Shown here: positions 54,027-64,000 of the stretch, piece after piece
Layout of the letters: the number at the start of each line of letters is the position of its first letter
Position numbering within the stretch: the first letter of the stretch is position 1
Assembly: GCA_000720535.1 (NCBI GenBank)
Contig: JOAZ01000003.1
Span: 1 to 64,000, forward strand
Direction: 5' to 3'
Origin: Streptomyces halstedii
GTDB lineage: Bacteria; Actinomycetota; Actinomycetes; Streptomycetales; Streptomycetaceae
DNA length: 64,000 nt
Made by a program: the position numbers and the translations under genes
Notes under the pieces: generated by a model
The model's database searches: none
Seen by the model: only the letters and a program-made list of their open reading frames with translations
What the model was told of the DNA's origin: nothing

Positions 54027-54458
54027 GGCCGTTCCTCTGTCACTCGTCGCTCATGCCGCTTGTCGGGCTTCGGTGGGAAGGAGTCCGGCCGGGAGCCGGC
54101 GAGGGCAGGCGCACACGGGCCGGATGCCCCGGTCAAGTCTGCCACGAGTCCGGCGTCGCCCTGTTCGAGCCGGTCAGGCGTCCTCCTTCCCGGCGGAGAG
54201 CGCCGCGGCGCCGCCGCTCAGGGGCTCCCCTCCGGCGCTTCACGGAACGTCCACAGGCGCCCGGAGCGAGAGGTGGCTCACACGTCCGCAGCCTCTCTCT
54301 CGGACAAATCAATACGATAAGTGATGAAGCGTTACATCTGCCGGCCGCTCGCGGACGGTGAACGAGCCCCGCCGGAGAACAGCTCGACATCCGGGGGCAT
54401 GACTTCGGCGAGGGCGGGAAGGTGCCGGTCGATACACCGGATCCAAGGGAGGGTGACC
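54027..54458. other. 432-bp divergent region between SDR-like and sigma genes
   Basis: No gene seen. The sigma frame stays open upstream to 54321 but lacks a ribosome site there. An AT-richer patch at 54300-54335 is promoter-like. No SigB-type sequence was found for autoregulation. Confidence 0.5.
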
Positions 54459-55355
54459 ATGACGGCCATGTCAGTGCGGACCACCGAAGCGATCGGCACC
54501 GCGGCACAGCGGCGCGACGAGGCGGACGCGGGTTCCCACGAGGCCGTGCTCCCATGGATCGAGGACGCCGGGAAGGTGGCCCCCCAGGATGCCCGAGCGA
54601 TGTCGAAGCTCTTCTTCGACCGGCTCCGGACCCTCGAAGAGGGCACCCACGACTACCAGTACGCGCGCAACACCCTGATCGAGATGAATCTCTCACTGGT
54701 GCGCTTCGCCGCGTCCCGGTTCCGCAACCGGGGTGGGGACGACACCGAGGACATCATCCAGGTCGGCACGATCGGCCTGATCAAGGCGATCGACCGGTTC
54801 GACCTCTCGCGCGAGGTCGAGTTCGCCACCTTCGCGGTGCCGTACATCGTCGGTGAGATCAAGCGGTTCTTCCGCGACACCACATGGTCCGTCCATGTGC
54901 CGCGCCGGCTCCAGGAGTTGCGGGTGGAGCTCGCGAAGGCGAAGGAGGCCCTGTCGGCCGACCTCGACCGCGATCCGACGGTCGCCGAGCTGGCCGCGCG
55001 TCTGGATCTCTCCGAGGAGGAGATCATCGAAGGCCTGGTCGCCGCCAACGGCTACTCCGCGGGCTCGCTCGACACCCCGAGCGCCGACAGCGAGTCCGGC
55101 AACGAGCAGCGGGCGTACGCGGATCTGCTCGGCGAGGACGACCCGGGCATGGAGAGTGTCGAGAACCTGCACGCGCTGGCCCCCCTGCTACGGCAGCTGG
55201 ACGACCGCGAGCGGGCCATCGTGCGGATGCGGTTCGGCCAGGAGATGACCCAGGCCCAGATCGGCGCGGAGCTCGGCGTCTCGCAGATGCACGTCTCGCG
55301 GCTGCTCAGCAGGATCGTGCGGCGGCTGCGCACGGGGATGTGCGTCGAGGCCTGA
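54459..55355 (+). CDS. SigB/SigF-family RNA polymerase sigma factor
   Basis: 298 residues. Region 2 is ARNTLIEMNLSLVRFAASRF with EDIIQVGTIGLIKAIDRFDL and VEFATFAVPYIVGEIKRFFRD. Region 3 is VPRRLQELRVELAKAKEALSA. Region 4 is LDDRERAIVRMRFGQEMTQAQIGAELGVSQMHVSRLLSRIVRRL. This is the SigB/F/G group of partner-switch-controlled sigma factors, which act in osmotic stress and sporulation. ATG at 54459 follows AAGGGAGGGTGACC. An anti-sigma ATPase and a PP2C phosphatase lie downstream in the same block. Confidence 0.94.
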   Translation: MTAMSVRTTEAIGTAAQRRDEADAGSHEAVLPWIEDAGKVAPQDARAMSKLFFDRLRTLEEGTHDYQYARNTLIEMNLSLVRFAASRFRNRGGDDTEDIIQVGTIGLIKAIDRFDLSREVEFATFAVPYIVGEIKRFFRDTTWSVHVPRRLQELRVELAKAKEALSADLDRDPTVAELAARLDLSEEEIIEGLVAANGYSAGSLDTPSADSESGNEQRAYADLLGEDDPGMESVENLHALAPLLRQLDDRERAIVRMRFGQEMTQAQIGAELGVSQMHVSRLLSRIVRRLRTGMCVEA

Positions 55356-55380
55356 GCGGGAAAGGTCACGTACCGGAAAG

Positions 55381-55409
55381 CTGATGCCCGGCGTACTGCC
55401 GGGCATCAG
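55381..55409 (+). terminator. Terminator after the sigma gene
   Basis: Perfect 12-bp stem 55381-55392 with 55398-55409, loop GTACT, 26 bases past the stop. It separates the sigma gene from the receiver-phosphatase operon. Confidence 0.9.
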
Positions 55410-55478
55410 TCACATATGCTTCCAGGCGAAACGGCACGGGGTGTCCCCGTGCCGTCCGTCCGTCGGAGGGGATCGAGC

Positions 55479-56735
55479 GTGATCGAGCTGCCGTTGGGCG
55501 CGTCCGCGCGTCTGATGGGGCCCACCGGGATCCCGGCGCAGAACGCGGGCTCCGCCATCGCCGATTCCTCCGTGTGGGATCTCGGCGCGGCCATCCTCCT
55601 GGTCGAGGACGACGCCGGGGACGCCCTGCTCGTCGAGGAGATGCTGGCCGACAGCGAGGTGGACTCCACCCTCACCTGGTGCAAGACGCTGGCGGAGGCA
55701 CGGCGGTTCCTGCGTACGAACAGCACTCCCGTGTGCGTCCTGCTGGACCTGCACCTGCCCGACGTGCACGGCCTCGACGCCGTCCGCCAGCTCGTCGATT
55801 CGGCGCCGGACGCCGCCGTCGTCGTCCTGACCGGTCTGGCCGAGGCGGAGACCGGCCTGTCCGCGGTGGCGCACGGCGCCCAGGACTACCTGGTGAAGGA
55901 CCGGATCGATCCCGAGTCGCTGGGACGCGCGGTCCGCTACGCCCTCCAGCGCAAGAACGCCGAGCGGGTGGCGTCGGCGATCCGGACCAGCCAGCTCATA
56001 GCCCAGGAGAACGCCCGGCTGGAGCGCGCGCTGCTGCCGATCCCGCTGCTGCACGACGACGGGTTCGGCGTCGCCGCGCGGTACGAGGCCGGCCGGGCCC
56101 ACGGGCTGCTGAGCGGGGACTTCTACGACGTCGTGGAGACCGCCGACGGCGCGGTGCACGCCGTGATCGGCGACGTGTCGGGGCACGGTGCGGCGGAGGC
56201 GGCGCTCGGCGTCTGCCTGCGGGTGGCCTGGCGGACCGCGGTGCTGACCGGTGTCACGCAGTTGGAGAAGATCGGTCTCCTGGAGGAGATACTCGTCGCC
56301 GAGCGGTCCGATCCCCATGTCTTCGCCACCGTGACCACGCTCGTCTTCCCGCCGGAGCGGGACCGGGTCCGGGTCGCGCGGGCCGGGCATCCCGGCATGC
56401 TGCTGCGGCGCGGTACGGACGTCAGCTGGGTGGAGCCCGACACGGGCATGGCCCTGGGGCTGATGCCCGGACTCGGCCGCTGGACGCTCACCGACCTGGA
56501 GCTGCACCCGGACAGCGAACTCGTCCTGTTCACCGACGGGCTGTTCGAGGGCCGCACCGGTCCGCAGACGCGGCTGGGCGAGGAAGGGCTGCTGGAGATG
56601 GCCGCCCGGCACGGATCGCTGGAGCCCCGCGCGTTCGTCGACACGCTGGTCGCCGAGGCCACCGAGAGGGCCTCGCCGTACGGAGGGCTGGCGGACGACG
56701 TGGCCGTCCTCCATCTGGGCTGGCGGAACGCATGA
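55479..56735 (+). CDS. Receiver-PP2C phosphatase (RsbU/RssB-like response regulator)
   Basis: 418 residues. The receiver domain (about 38-155) has AILLVEDDAGDALLVEEML and phospho-acceptor VCVLLDLHLPDVHG; YLVKDRIDPESLGRAVRYAL links to a short coiled coil. A PP2C/SpoIIE phosphatase (about 195-415) has HGLLSGDFYDVVETADG, IGDVSGHGAAEAALG, FTDGLFEGR and GLADDVAVLHLG. Phosphorylation should switch dephosphorylation of an anti-anti-sigma factor. GTG at 55479 follows CGGAGGGGATCGAGC. Its stop overlaps the kinase start (ATGA). Confidence 0.93.
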   Translation: MIELPLGASARLMGPTGIPAQNAGSAIADSSVWDLGAAILLVEDDAGDALLVEEMLADSEVDSTLTWCKTLAEARRFLRTNSTPVCVLLDLHLPDVHGLDAVRQLVDSAPDAAVVVLTGLAEAETGLSAVAHGAQDYLVKDRIDPESLGRAVRYALQRKNAERVASAIRTSQLIAQENARLERALLPIPLLHDDGFGVAARYEAGRAHGLLSGDFYDVVETADGAVHAVIGDVSGHGAAEAALGVCLRVAWRTAVLTGVTQLEKIGLLEEILVAERSDPHVFATVTTLVFPPERDRVRVARAGHPGMLLRRGTDVSWVEPDTGMALGLMPGLGRWTLTDLELHPDSELVLFTDGLFEGRTGPQTRLGEEGLLEMAARHGSLEPRAFVDTLVAEATERASPYGGLADDVAVLHLGWRNA

Positions 56736-58363
56736 GCGACCTGAACACCGCGGACACCACCGAACGGCCCGGCCTCGCGTCCTGGCTGTCCGTGCAGAAC
56801 TGGGTCCATCTGATCCTGGCCGGCTTCGTGCTGGTGGTCTGCGGCTGCGTCGTCGTCGGCGGAGTCGTCCTGTCCCGTATGTCCGACCGGACGACGGAGC
56901 TGGTCGACCGTATCCAGCCCGCCCGCTCCTCGTCGTTCCAGTTGCAGACCTCGCTGCTGGACCAGGAGACAGGGGTGCGCGGGTACGCGCTCACCGGGGA
57001 CGCCTCCTTCCTGGAACCGTACGAGGCGGGGATGGCGGCCGAGCGGCTCAGGCTGGGCCGGGTGCGCGAGCTGGTCGGGGACGAGCAGCCGTTCGCCGAC
57101 GACCTGGACCGGATCGAGGAGGCCGCCGACGAGTGGCGGGCCCGGCACGCCGGTCCGCTGATCGCCTCGGTGGGCGAGAACGGTCCGGCCCGTGAGTCGT
57201 CGGCCCCCATCGGCCGCAGCAAGACGGAGTTCGACACACTGCGGCAGCTGAACACGACGTTGCAGACCCATCTGGACACGGCACGCGACCAGGCCCGCAC
57301 GGAGCTCGACGCCGCCCGCGCCACCCGCGACCGGGTGCTGTGGGCACTGGTGGCCGGCTCGGTGCTGGCCGTCGTGGTGCTCAGCCTGCTGCTCCACCGG
57401 ATGGTGGGCCGGCCGCTGAACGCCCTGGCCGCCGCGTCCGGCTCGGTGCGGTCGGGCGCCTTCGGGAACCGCATCGAGGTACGCGGTCCCTCGGACGTCC
57501 GGGCGGTCGCGGCCGCCGTCGAGGACATGCGCCGCCGCCTGGCCGCGGAACTCGCCGAATCCCAGGAGCGGGAGACCCTGCTGGCCGAGCAGACCGGGGA
57601 GCTGCGCCGCTCCAACTCGGAGCTGGAGCAGTTCGCGTACGTCGCCTCGCACGACCTCCAGGAGCCGCTGCGCAAGGTGGCCTCCTTCTGCCAGTTGCTG
57701 GAGAAGCGGTACGGCACGGAACTGGACGATCGCGGCAAGCAGTACATCGCCTTCGCGGTCGACGGCGCCAAGCGCATGCAGGTGCTCATCAACGATCTGC
57801 TGACCTTCTCCCGGGTGGGGCGGGTCCAGGAGAGCTGGAAGCCGGTGGACCTCGACCGCTCCCTGGACCGGGCCCTGGGCAATCTCACCCTGGCCGTCGA
57901 GGACGCGGAGGCCACCGTCGTACGCGAGAACCCGCTTCCGGAGCTGCTGGGCGACGCCACCACGCTGGCGATGGTCTGGCAGAACCTGATCGGCAACGCG
58001 ATCAAGTTCCGCCGCCCCGACGTGCCCTGCCGGATCACCGTCGGGTGTGTGCGGGAGGGCGAGGACTGGCACCTCACGGTCGCCGACAACGGGATCGGCA
58101 TCGCCCCGGAGTTCTCGGACAAGGTGTTCGTCATCTTCCAGCGCCTGCACGCCCGCGACGAGTACGAGGGCACCGGCATCGGCCTCTCCCTCTGCCGGAA
58201 GATCATCGAGTTCCACGGTGGCCGGATCTGGCTGGATCCGGAGCCGGCCGAAGGCACACTGATCCACTTCACCCTGCCCGTCCGCCCCGACGCGCCCACG
58301 CACACCACAGCCGAGCTCCTCTCACCCGCCCCGCTCACCCCTCAGTCGGGAGACACCCCGTGA
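56732..58363 (+). CDS. CHASE3-HAMP sensor histidine kinase
   Basis: 543 residues. Membrane helices at about 25-48 and 203-222 flank a CHASE3 sensor ([26 protein letters not shown]). HAMP (222-275) and a coiled coil follow. HisKA has H307 ([20 protein letters not shown]), then HATPase ([35 protein letters not shown]). This kinase form pairs with small stand-alone receivers. It overlaps the receiver-PP2C gene (ATGA) and the downstream response regulator (GTGA), so the three are one translationally coupled signalling unit. Confidence 0.94.
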   Translation: MSDLNTADTTERPGLASWLSVQNWVHLILAGFVLVVCGCVVVGGVVLSRMSDRTTELVDRIQPARSSSFQLQTSLLDQETGVRGYALTGDASFLEPYEAGMAAERLRLGRVRELVGDEQPFADDLDRIEEAADEWRARHAGPLIASVGENGPARESSAPIGRSKTEFDTLRQLNTTLQTHLDTARDQARTELDAARATRDRVLWALVAGSVLAVVVLSLLLHRMVGRPLNALAAASGSVRSGAFGNRIEVRGPSDVRAVAAAVEDMRRRLAAELAESQERETLLAEQTGELRRSNSELEQFAYVASHDLQEPLRKVASFCQLLEKRYGTELDDRGKQYIAFAVDGAKRMQVLINDLLTFSRVGRVQESWKPVDLDRSLDRALGNLTLAVEDAEATVVRENPLPELLGDATTLAMVWQNLIGNAIKFRRPDVPCRITVGCVREGEDWHLTVADNGIGIAPEFSDKVFVIFQRLHARDEYEGTGIGLSLCRKIIEFHGGRIWLDPEPAEGTLIHFTLPVRPDAPTHTTAELLSPAPLTPQSGDTP

Positions 58364-58803
58364 ACGACCCGGTACAGCCCATCGAGGTCCTGCTCGTCGA
58401 GGACGACCCGGGCGACGAGCTGATGACGCGTGAGGCGTTCGAGGACAACAAGATCCGCAACACGCTGCACGTGGTGCGTGACGGCCAGGAGGCGCTGGAC
58501 TTCCTCTACCGCCAGGGCGAGCACACCGACGCCCCTCGGCCTGATCTGGTCCTCCTCGACCTCAACCTGCCCAGGTACGACGGGCGGCAGGTGCTGGAGA
58601 AGATCAAGACCGACCCGGAACTGGCGCTCATCCCCGTCGTGGTGCTCACCACCTCCTCCGCCGAGGAGGACATCCTGCGCAGCTACAAACTGCACGCCAA
58701 CGCCTATGTCACCAAGCCGGTCGACCTGGAGCAGTTCATCGGCGCGGTGCGGCAGATCGACGACTTCTTCGTCAGCGTGGTGCGGCTCCCCGGCCGTGCG
58801 TAA
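58360..58803 (+). CDS. Single-domain response regulator (Rcp1/CheY-like)
   Basis: 147 residues, receiver only. [20 protein letters not shown] gives the acidic pocket, [12 protein letters not shown] the phospho-acceptor D67, and [12 protein letters not shown] the Lys. It has no output domain and probably acts as a phosphate sink or carrier between the CHASE3 kinase and the receiver-PP2C protein. GTG at 58360 overlaps the kinase stop (GTGA). A 9-bp hairpin follows the gene. Confidence 0.93.
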   Translation: MNDPVQPIEVLLVEDDPGDELMTREAFEDNKIRNTLHVVRDGQEALDFLYRQGEHTDAPRPDLVLLDLNLPRYDGRQVLEKIKTDPELALIPVVVLTTSSAEEDILRSYKLHANAYVTKPVDLEQFIGAVRQIDDFFVSVVRLPGRA

Positions 58804-58809
58804 GATCTC

Positions 58810-58834
58810 AGAGATCCCCCGGAGTGGGATCTCT
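58810..58834 (+). terminator. Hairpin between response regulator and anti-sigma genes
   Basis: AGAGATCCC (58810-58818) pairs with GGGATCTCT (58826-58834), 7-base loop, 7 bases past the stop. It could be a terminator or an attenuator, and it overlaps a SigB-like promoter candidate. Confidence 0.65.
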
Positions 58835-58846
58835 CGACGCGGGTAG
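58822..58846 (+). promoter_or_regulatory. SigB-like promoter candidate of the anti-sigma gene
   Basis: GAGT (58822-58825), 15-base spacer, GGGTAG (58841-58846) fits GNNT-N14-16-GGGTA except for the last base. It lies 62 bases before the anti-sigma ATG at 58908. Confidence 0.4.
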
Positions 58847-58907
58847 ACGAACGGCGAGAAAGAGGTCGACGACGCGGCCTCATCCTGCGGCGCCTTGGGT
58901 GGAGCAC

Positions 58908-59363
58908 ATGAACGAACAGGCCACCACACGGCCGGACGACCCCGTACGGGCAGCGCCGTCCCTGGATGTTCTGCTCACCGCCGAGGTCTTCGACGGTGAG
59001 CCGGGATGCATCGCGCAGGCCCGCGCGCTGGCCGACCGCTTCCTGACCCGCCTCGTGGCGGAGTGGCTGGCGGTTCTCGGCGATCACACCCGCAGCGATC
59101 TGATGCTGGCGGTGAGCGAGCTGATCACCAACGCCGACCGCTACAGCCACGGCCCGTACATGCTGGAGCTGGAGGGCAACGCGCAGCGCATCAGCGTCAC
59201 CGTCTACGACAGCAGCACGGCGCTCCCGGTCCTCTACTCCCCCGACCCGGCGCGGTTGGGCGGGCACGGCATGGAGATCGTGGTCGCGCTCTGCGACCGC
59301 GTGACGGCGGAGCGCGTGCCGGTGGGCAAGCGCATCCGCGCGGAGTTCGAACTCAGCACCTGA
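58908..59363 (+). CDS. RsbW-like anti-sigma factor / ATP-binding protein
   Basis: 151 residues, single HATPase_c_2 domain. LAVSELITNADRYSHGP (68-82 region; E71, N75) is the N-box that binds Mg-ATP, and RLGGHGMEIVVALCDRVT is the G-box with reduced glycines. Such proteins bind SigB/F-type sigma factors or phosphorylate anti-anti-sigma proteins. Location behind the sigma/phosphatase/kinase genes makes it the likely inhibitor of the sigma at 54459. No STAS-domain antagonist is encoded locally. ATG at 58908 follows GGTGGAGCAC. Confidence 0.9.
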   Translation: MNEQATTRPDDPVRAAPSLDVLLTAEVFDGEPGCIAQARALADRFLTRLVAEWLAVLGDHTRSDLMLAVSELITNADRYSHGPYMLELEGNAQRISVTVYDSSTALPVLYSPDPARLGGHGMEIVVALCDRVTAERVPVGKRIRAEFELST

Positions 59364-59390
59364 GTCCTCCTCGCACCACGGACGGCCTCG

Positions 59391-59437
59391 CGGCGCCCGT
59401 TCCCGGACCACGTCACGGTCCCCGGGGGCGGGCGCCG
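59391..59437 (+). terminator. Terminator after the anti-sigma gene
   Basis: CGGCGCCCG (59391-59399) pairs with CGGGCGCCG (59429-59437). The stem continues inwards through about eight more pairs, two of them G-T. Confidence 0.8.
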
Positions 59438-59460
59438 TCGTGTGAGTCGCGTCCGCGCCG

Positions 59461-59522
59461 GTGGATATCTCATGGTCCGGCGGTCCGCGCCGTGGATACC
59501 TCATGGTCCGGCGGTCCGCCGC
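59461..59522. repeat. Tandem duplication of a 31-bp unit
   Basis: 59461-59491 and 59492-59522 match at 28 of 31 positions; the differences are at unit positions 8, 29 and 31. Unit: GTGGATATCTCATGGTCCGG plus CGGTCCGCGCC. It lies upstream of the leader ORF and transporter. Confidence 0.9.
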
Positions 59523-59570
59523 GATGAGCGTCGGGAGGGGAGGTACTACGGTCAGGAAGAGGACGTGGAA

Positions 59571-59656
59571 ATGATGGACGTACTACTGGAGCAGTACGCG
59601 AAATCGCCGCCTCAAGGACGACGACGCGGAGGCTCCGACGGGACATCGTGGTGTAC

Positions 59657-59660
<4 letters not shown>
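59571..59660 (+). CDS. Short leader ORF coupled to the transporter gene
   Basis: 29 codons from ATG at 59571 to TGA at 59658-59660, ending ...GSDGTSWCT. Its stop overlaps an ATG at 59657 in the transporter frame (ATGA). GTA and CTA codons near its start are rare for this genome. The transporter has no ribosome site of its own at 59657, so reinitiation from this ORF may drive it. Evidence for translation is positional only. Confidence 0.4.
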
Positions 59661-62261
<2,601 letters not shown>

Positions 62262-62262
62262 C

Positions 62263-62268
62263 TATAAA
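62263..62268 (+). promoter_or_regulatory. -10 element giving a probably leaderless mRNA
   Basis: TATAAA ends eight bases before the ATG at 62276, which is where transcription would start. There is no room for, and no sign of, a ribosome site. Confidence 0.55.
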
Positions 62269-62275
62269 TGCGCTC

Positions 62276-63388
62276 ATGACGGATGCTCTGCGATCGGACG
62301 GTGCCGCGCCCACACTGGAGGACGTGGCGCGGGCCGCGGGTGTCTCCCGTGCCACGGTCTCCCGGGTCGTCAACGGGGTGCGCAACGTGGATCCGGCGAT
62401 CCAGGAGACCGTCCGGCAGGCCGTTTCCGTCACGGGCTACAGGCCCAACCGCGCGGCCCGCTCCCTGGTCACCCGCCGCACGGACGCGGTCGCCCTCGTG
62501 GTGTCGGGTACGGGGGTGGAACCGGCGGCCGGTGGGGGCGGGGAGGCGGAGAGGCCCGGGGAGGGTGACGCGGCGGGACGGGGCGGCGAGGGGTCGTTCA
62601 CCGCGCGCGTGTTCGCGGACCCGTTCTTCGGGCGGGTGGTGACGGGCGTCGTCGACTACCTGCGCCCGCGCGGGATACACCCGGTGCTGATGTTCGCCGA
62701 GGCCTCCTGGGCCCGGGACGACGTGGTGTCGTACCTGCGCCAGGGCAGCGCCGACGGGGCACTGATCGTGTCCACCCACGCCGAGGACCCGTTGCCCGCC
62801 CTGGTCGCGGAGGCCGGGCTGCCCGCCGTGCTGTACGCGCGCCCCGCCCGGCCCGCGCGCATCAGCTACGTCGACCTGGCGCACCGGGACGGGGCCCGGC
62901 TGGCGGCCGAACACCTGCTGGCCCGCGGCTGCCGCCGGATCGCCACGATCAGTGGTCCGTTGGACATACCGGCGGGAGCGGACCGGCTCGCGGGGTTCCA
63001 GGAGACGATGGCGCGGCACGGCCATCCGTACATCCCGGTCGCCGAGGGCGGATTCACCCAGGAGAGCGGCGAGGCCGCGATGGAGCGGTTGCTGGCCGCG
63101 CATCCCGGCCTGGACGGGGTGTTCGCGGGGAACGACCTGATGGCGACGGGCGCCTGCCACGTGCTGCGGGAACACGGCAGGCGGGTGCCGGAGGACGTCG
63201 CCGTCGTCGGCTTCGACGACAGCGGGGTCGCCGCCGCGTGCCGGCCGCCGCTCACGACGGTGCGCCAGCCGGTGGAGGACATGGCCGCGGAGATGGCACG
63301 GCTGCTGCTCGACAGGCTGGCGGAGCCGGAGCGGCCGGCCACGTCCGTGATCTTCGAGCCGACGCTGGTGGTACGGGCGTCGGCGTAG
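62276..63388 (+). CDS. LacI-family transcriptional regulator
   Basis: 370 residues. The helix-turn-helix is PTLEDVARAAGVSRATVSRVVNG (about 12-34) and the hinge is YRPNRAARSLVTRR. A Gly/Glu-rich insert (about 80-105) lies between hinge and effector domain and is unusual. The effector domain has FFGRVVTGVVDYLRPRGIHP, GVFAGNDLMATGACHVL and VAVVGFDDSGVAAACRPPLTTVRQP, as in sugar-responsive members. ATG at 62276 is fixed by MTDALRSDG and by the promoter, which suggests leaderless translation. It converges on a ROK gene, so the regulated sugar genes may continue past the window. Confidence 0.93.
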   Translation: MTDALRSDGAAPTLEDVARAAGVSRATVSRVVNGVRNVDPAIQETVRQAVSVTGYRPNRAARSLVTRRTDAVALVVSGTGVEPAAGGGGEAERPGEGDAAGRGGEGSFTARVFADPFFGRVVTGVVDYLRPRGIHPVLMFAEASWARDDVVSYLRQGSADGALIVSTHAEDPLPALVAEAGLPAVLYARPARPARISYVDLAHRDGARLAAEHLLARGCRRIATISGPLDIPAGADRLAGFQETMARHGHPYIPVAEGGFTQESGEAAMERLLAAHPGLDGVFAGNDLMATGACHVLREHGRRVPEDVAVVGFDDSGVAAACRPPLTTVRQPVEDMAAEMARLLLDRLAEPERPATSVIFEPTLVVRASA

Positions 63389-63498
63389 GACTCCGGGCGC
63401 CTTGCTGGAACCGGCGCCCTGAGACCGGCGCCCTGGGGCCTCGTTCGGGTGGGCCGCCGCCGTGTGGCGCCGGGGACACCGTGTGGCGCCGCCCCCCC

Positions 63499-64000
63499 TC
63501 AGCCGGTCGCGGCGCGGCTGTAGTTGTGGGCGGGCAGGCGTCCCGGGCCGGGCCTGGTGCCGGCGCGCGGGTCCGGTGCGGGGCGGGTACCTCCCCGTGC
63601 CAGGAAGTCCGAGAGGGGCAGGGTCGCCGCACCGACCGTCACCGCGTCCGGCCCCAGGTGGCCGAGGTCGATCGACGTGCGGGCCGCCGCGTGCCCGAGG
63701 GCGTACTCCTGGGCGTACCGCCGGATCTCCGGGAGCAGGTGAGGGCCGATCAGCAGGCCCGCCCAGCCGCCGAGCAGGATGCGTTCGGGCAGGAAGAGGT
63801 TGATGAGGTCGGCCAGGGCGGCCCCCAGGCACTCGGCCGTCTCGTCCAGGATCGCGGCCGCCACCGGGTCCGGGCCGGGACCGTCGGGTCCGGGCCTGGC
63901 GGCCTCCAGGAGGGCGGCGAGGGCGGTCTCGTCGTCGGTGTCCTCGGGCAGCGGTCCCCCGGCCTCGTACCACCGCTCGCGCATGGCCTCCGCGCCGGCG
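63499..64000 (-). CDS. ROK-family protein, C-terminal part (truncated by window edge)
   Basis: About 166 residues of the C-terminal half of a ROK (repressor/ORF/kinase) protein. DETAECLGAALADLINLFLPERILLGGWAGLL is the conserved late-domain sequence (cited by its key parts ALADLINLF and LLGGWAG). The frame is open to base 64000, so the N-terminal glucokinase-like or DNA-binding half lies outside. Whether it is a sugar kinase or a NagC/XylR-type repressor cannot be decided here. Neighbour to a LacI regulator, which suggests a carbohydrate locus. Confidence 0.85.
   Translation of the reverse strand, partial: AGAEAMRERWYEAGGPLPEDTDDETALAALLEAARPGPDGPGPDPVAAAILDETAECLGAALADLINLFLPERILLGGWAGLLIGPHLLPEIRRYAQEYALGHAAARTSIDLGHLGPDAVTVGAATLPLSDFLARGGTRPAPDPRAGTRPGPGRLPAHNYSRAATG

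Overview
The window is high-GC actinobacterial DNA and almost certainly comes from a Streptomyces chromosome. The evidence is the strong GC bias at third codon positions, GTG starts and four-base GTGA/ATGA gene overlaps, a complete ergothioneine operon, a class F sortase, dense SpoIIE-type phosphatase and anti-sigma genes, and two GGAAT-N18-GTT promoters of the SigR type. The gene set (SigR-type thioredoxin, egtABCD followed by a sugar-binding lipoprotein, a three-subunit succinate dehydrogenase with a LysR gene, and a PAS-GGDEF-EAL gene) recalls, from memory only, an arm region of the S. coelicolor chromosome. No rRNA, tRNA, CRISPR array or intact transposon was seen.

Layout. 1-1.4 kb: the end of a small gene, a perfect 42-bp palindrome, then about 1 kb with no convincing gene but with short repeats. 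1.4-5.7 kb: pirin, a TPR protein behind a SigR-type promoter, a coupled metallophosphoesterase/phosphopantetheinyl transferase pair, a PRC-barrel-like protein and a GlsB-type membrane protein. 6-10.4 kb: aldehyde dehydrogenase behind a SigB-type promoter, aldo/keto reductase, a disulfide-reductase-like flavoprotein and a thioredoxin with a textbook SigR promoter. 10.5-13.5 kb: a LacI regulator, a PemK/MazF-type protein and a bacterial poly(ADP-ribose) glycohydrolase whose 3' end overlaps it. 13.6-19.3 kb: egtABCD, then a DasA-like sugar-binding lipoprotein whose promoter holds a DasR-like operator between its -35 and -10. 19.4-23.6 kb: dodecin, a DJ-1/PfpI protein, small proteins and a short UvrA paralogue. 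23.7-31.1 kb: sdhCAB with a divergent LysR gene, then a methyltransferase coupled to a cyclic-di-GMP protein (probably RmdA).

31.8-36.5 kb is an envelope region: a proline-rich surface protein, a DUF4239 membrane protein, two paralogous secreted proteins that share QGGLGGS before a C-terminal hydrophobic segment and basic tail, a class F sortase, and a Tat-exported polysaccharide deacetylase. The two paralogues look like sortase substrates with a sorting signal that is not LPXTG. 36.6-40 kb: a universal stress protein, a CapA-type lipoprotein, an ECF sigma gene overlapping tail-to-tail with a zinc-binding anti-sigma gene, and a hypothetical protein. 40-43.9 kb: a LytTR regulator / DUF485 / acetate-type symporter / LytS-type kinase operon. 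43.9-46.7 kb: an Fpg/Nei glycosylase and an aldo/keto reductase-lactonase pair. 46.9-52.2 kb: a PAS-GAF-PP2C-ATPase regulator, divergent from a YndJ/DUF1990/lipase-maturation-factor operon across two identical 14-bp operators, then a 57-codon peptide gene. 52.5-59.4 kb: a zinc-finger SDR-like protein and a stress-sigma module (SigB/F-type sigma, receiver-PP2C, CHASE3 kinase, response regulator, anti-sigma ATPase). 59.5-64 kb: an EamA transporter with a coupled leader ORF, an Rpf-LysM-M23 cell-wall hydrolase, an autoregulated and probably leaderless LacI gene, and the 3' part of a ROK gene cut by the window edge.

The common themes are redox and stress defence (two SigR promoters, ergothioneine, thioredoxin, SigB-type control) and envelope remodelling. 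The best candidates for undescribed biology are the sortase/QGGLGGS group, the orphan 57-residue peptide, the overlapping ECF/anti-sigma pair, and the TTGAACGCGTTCAA regulon with no local regulator.
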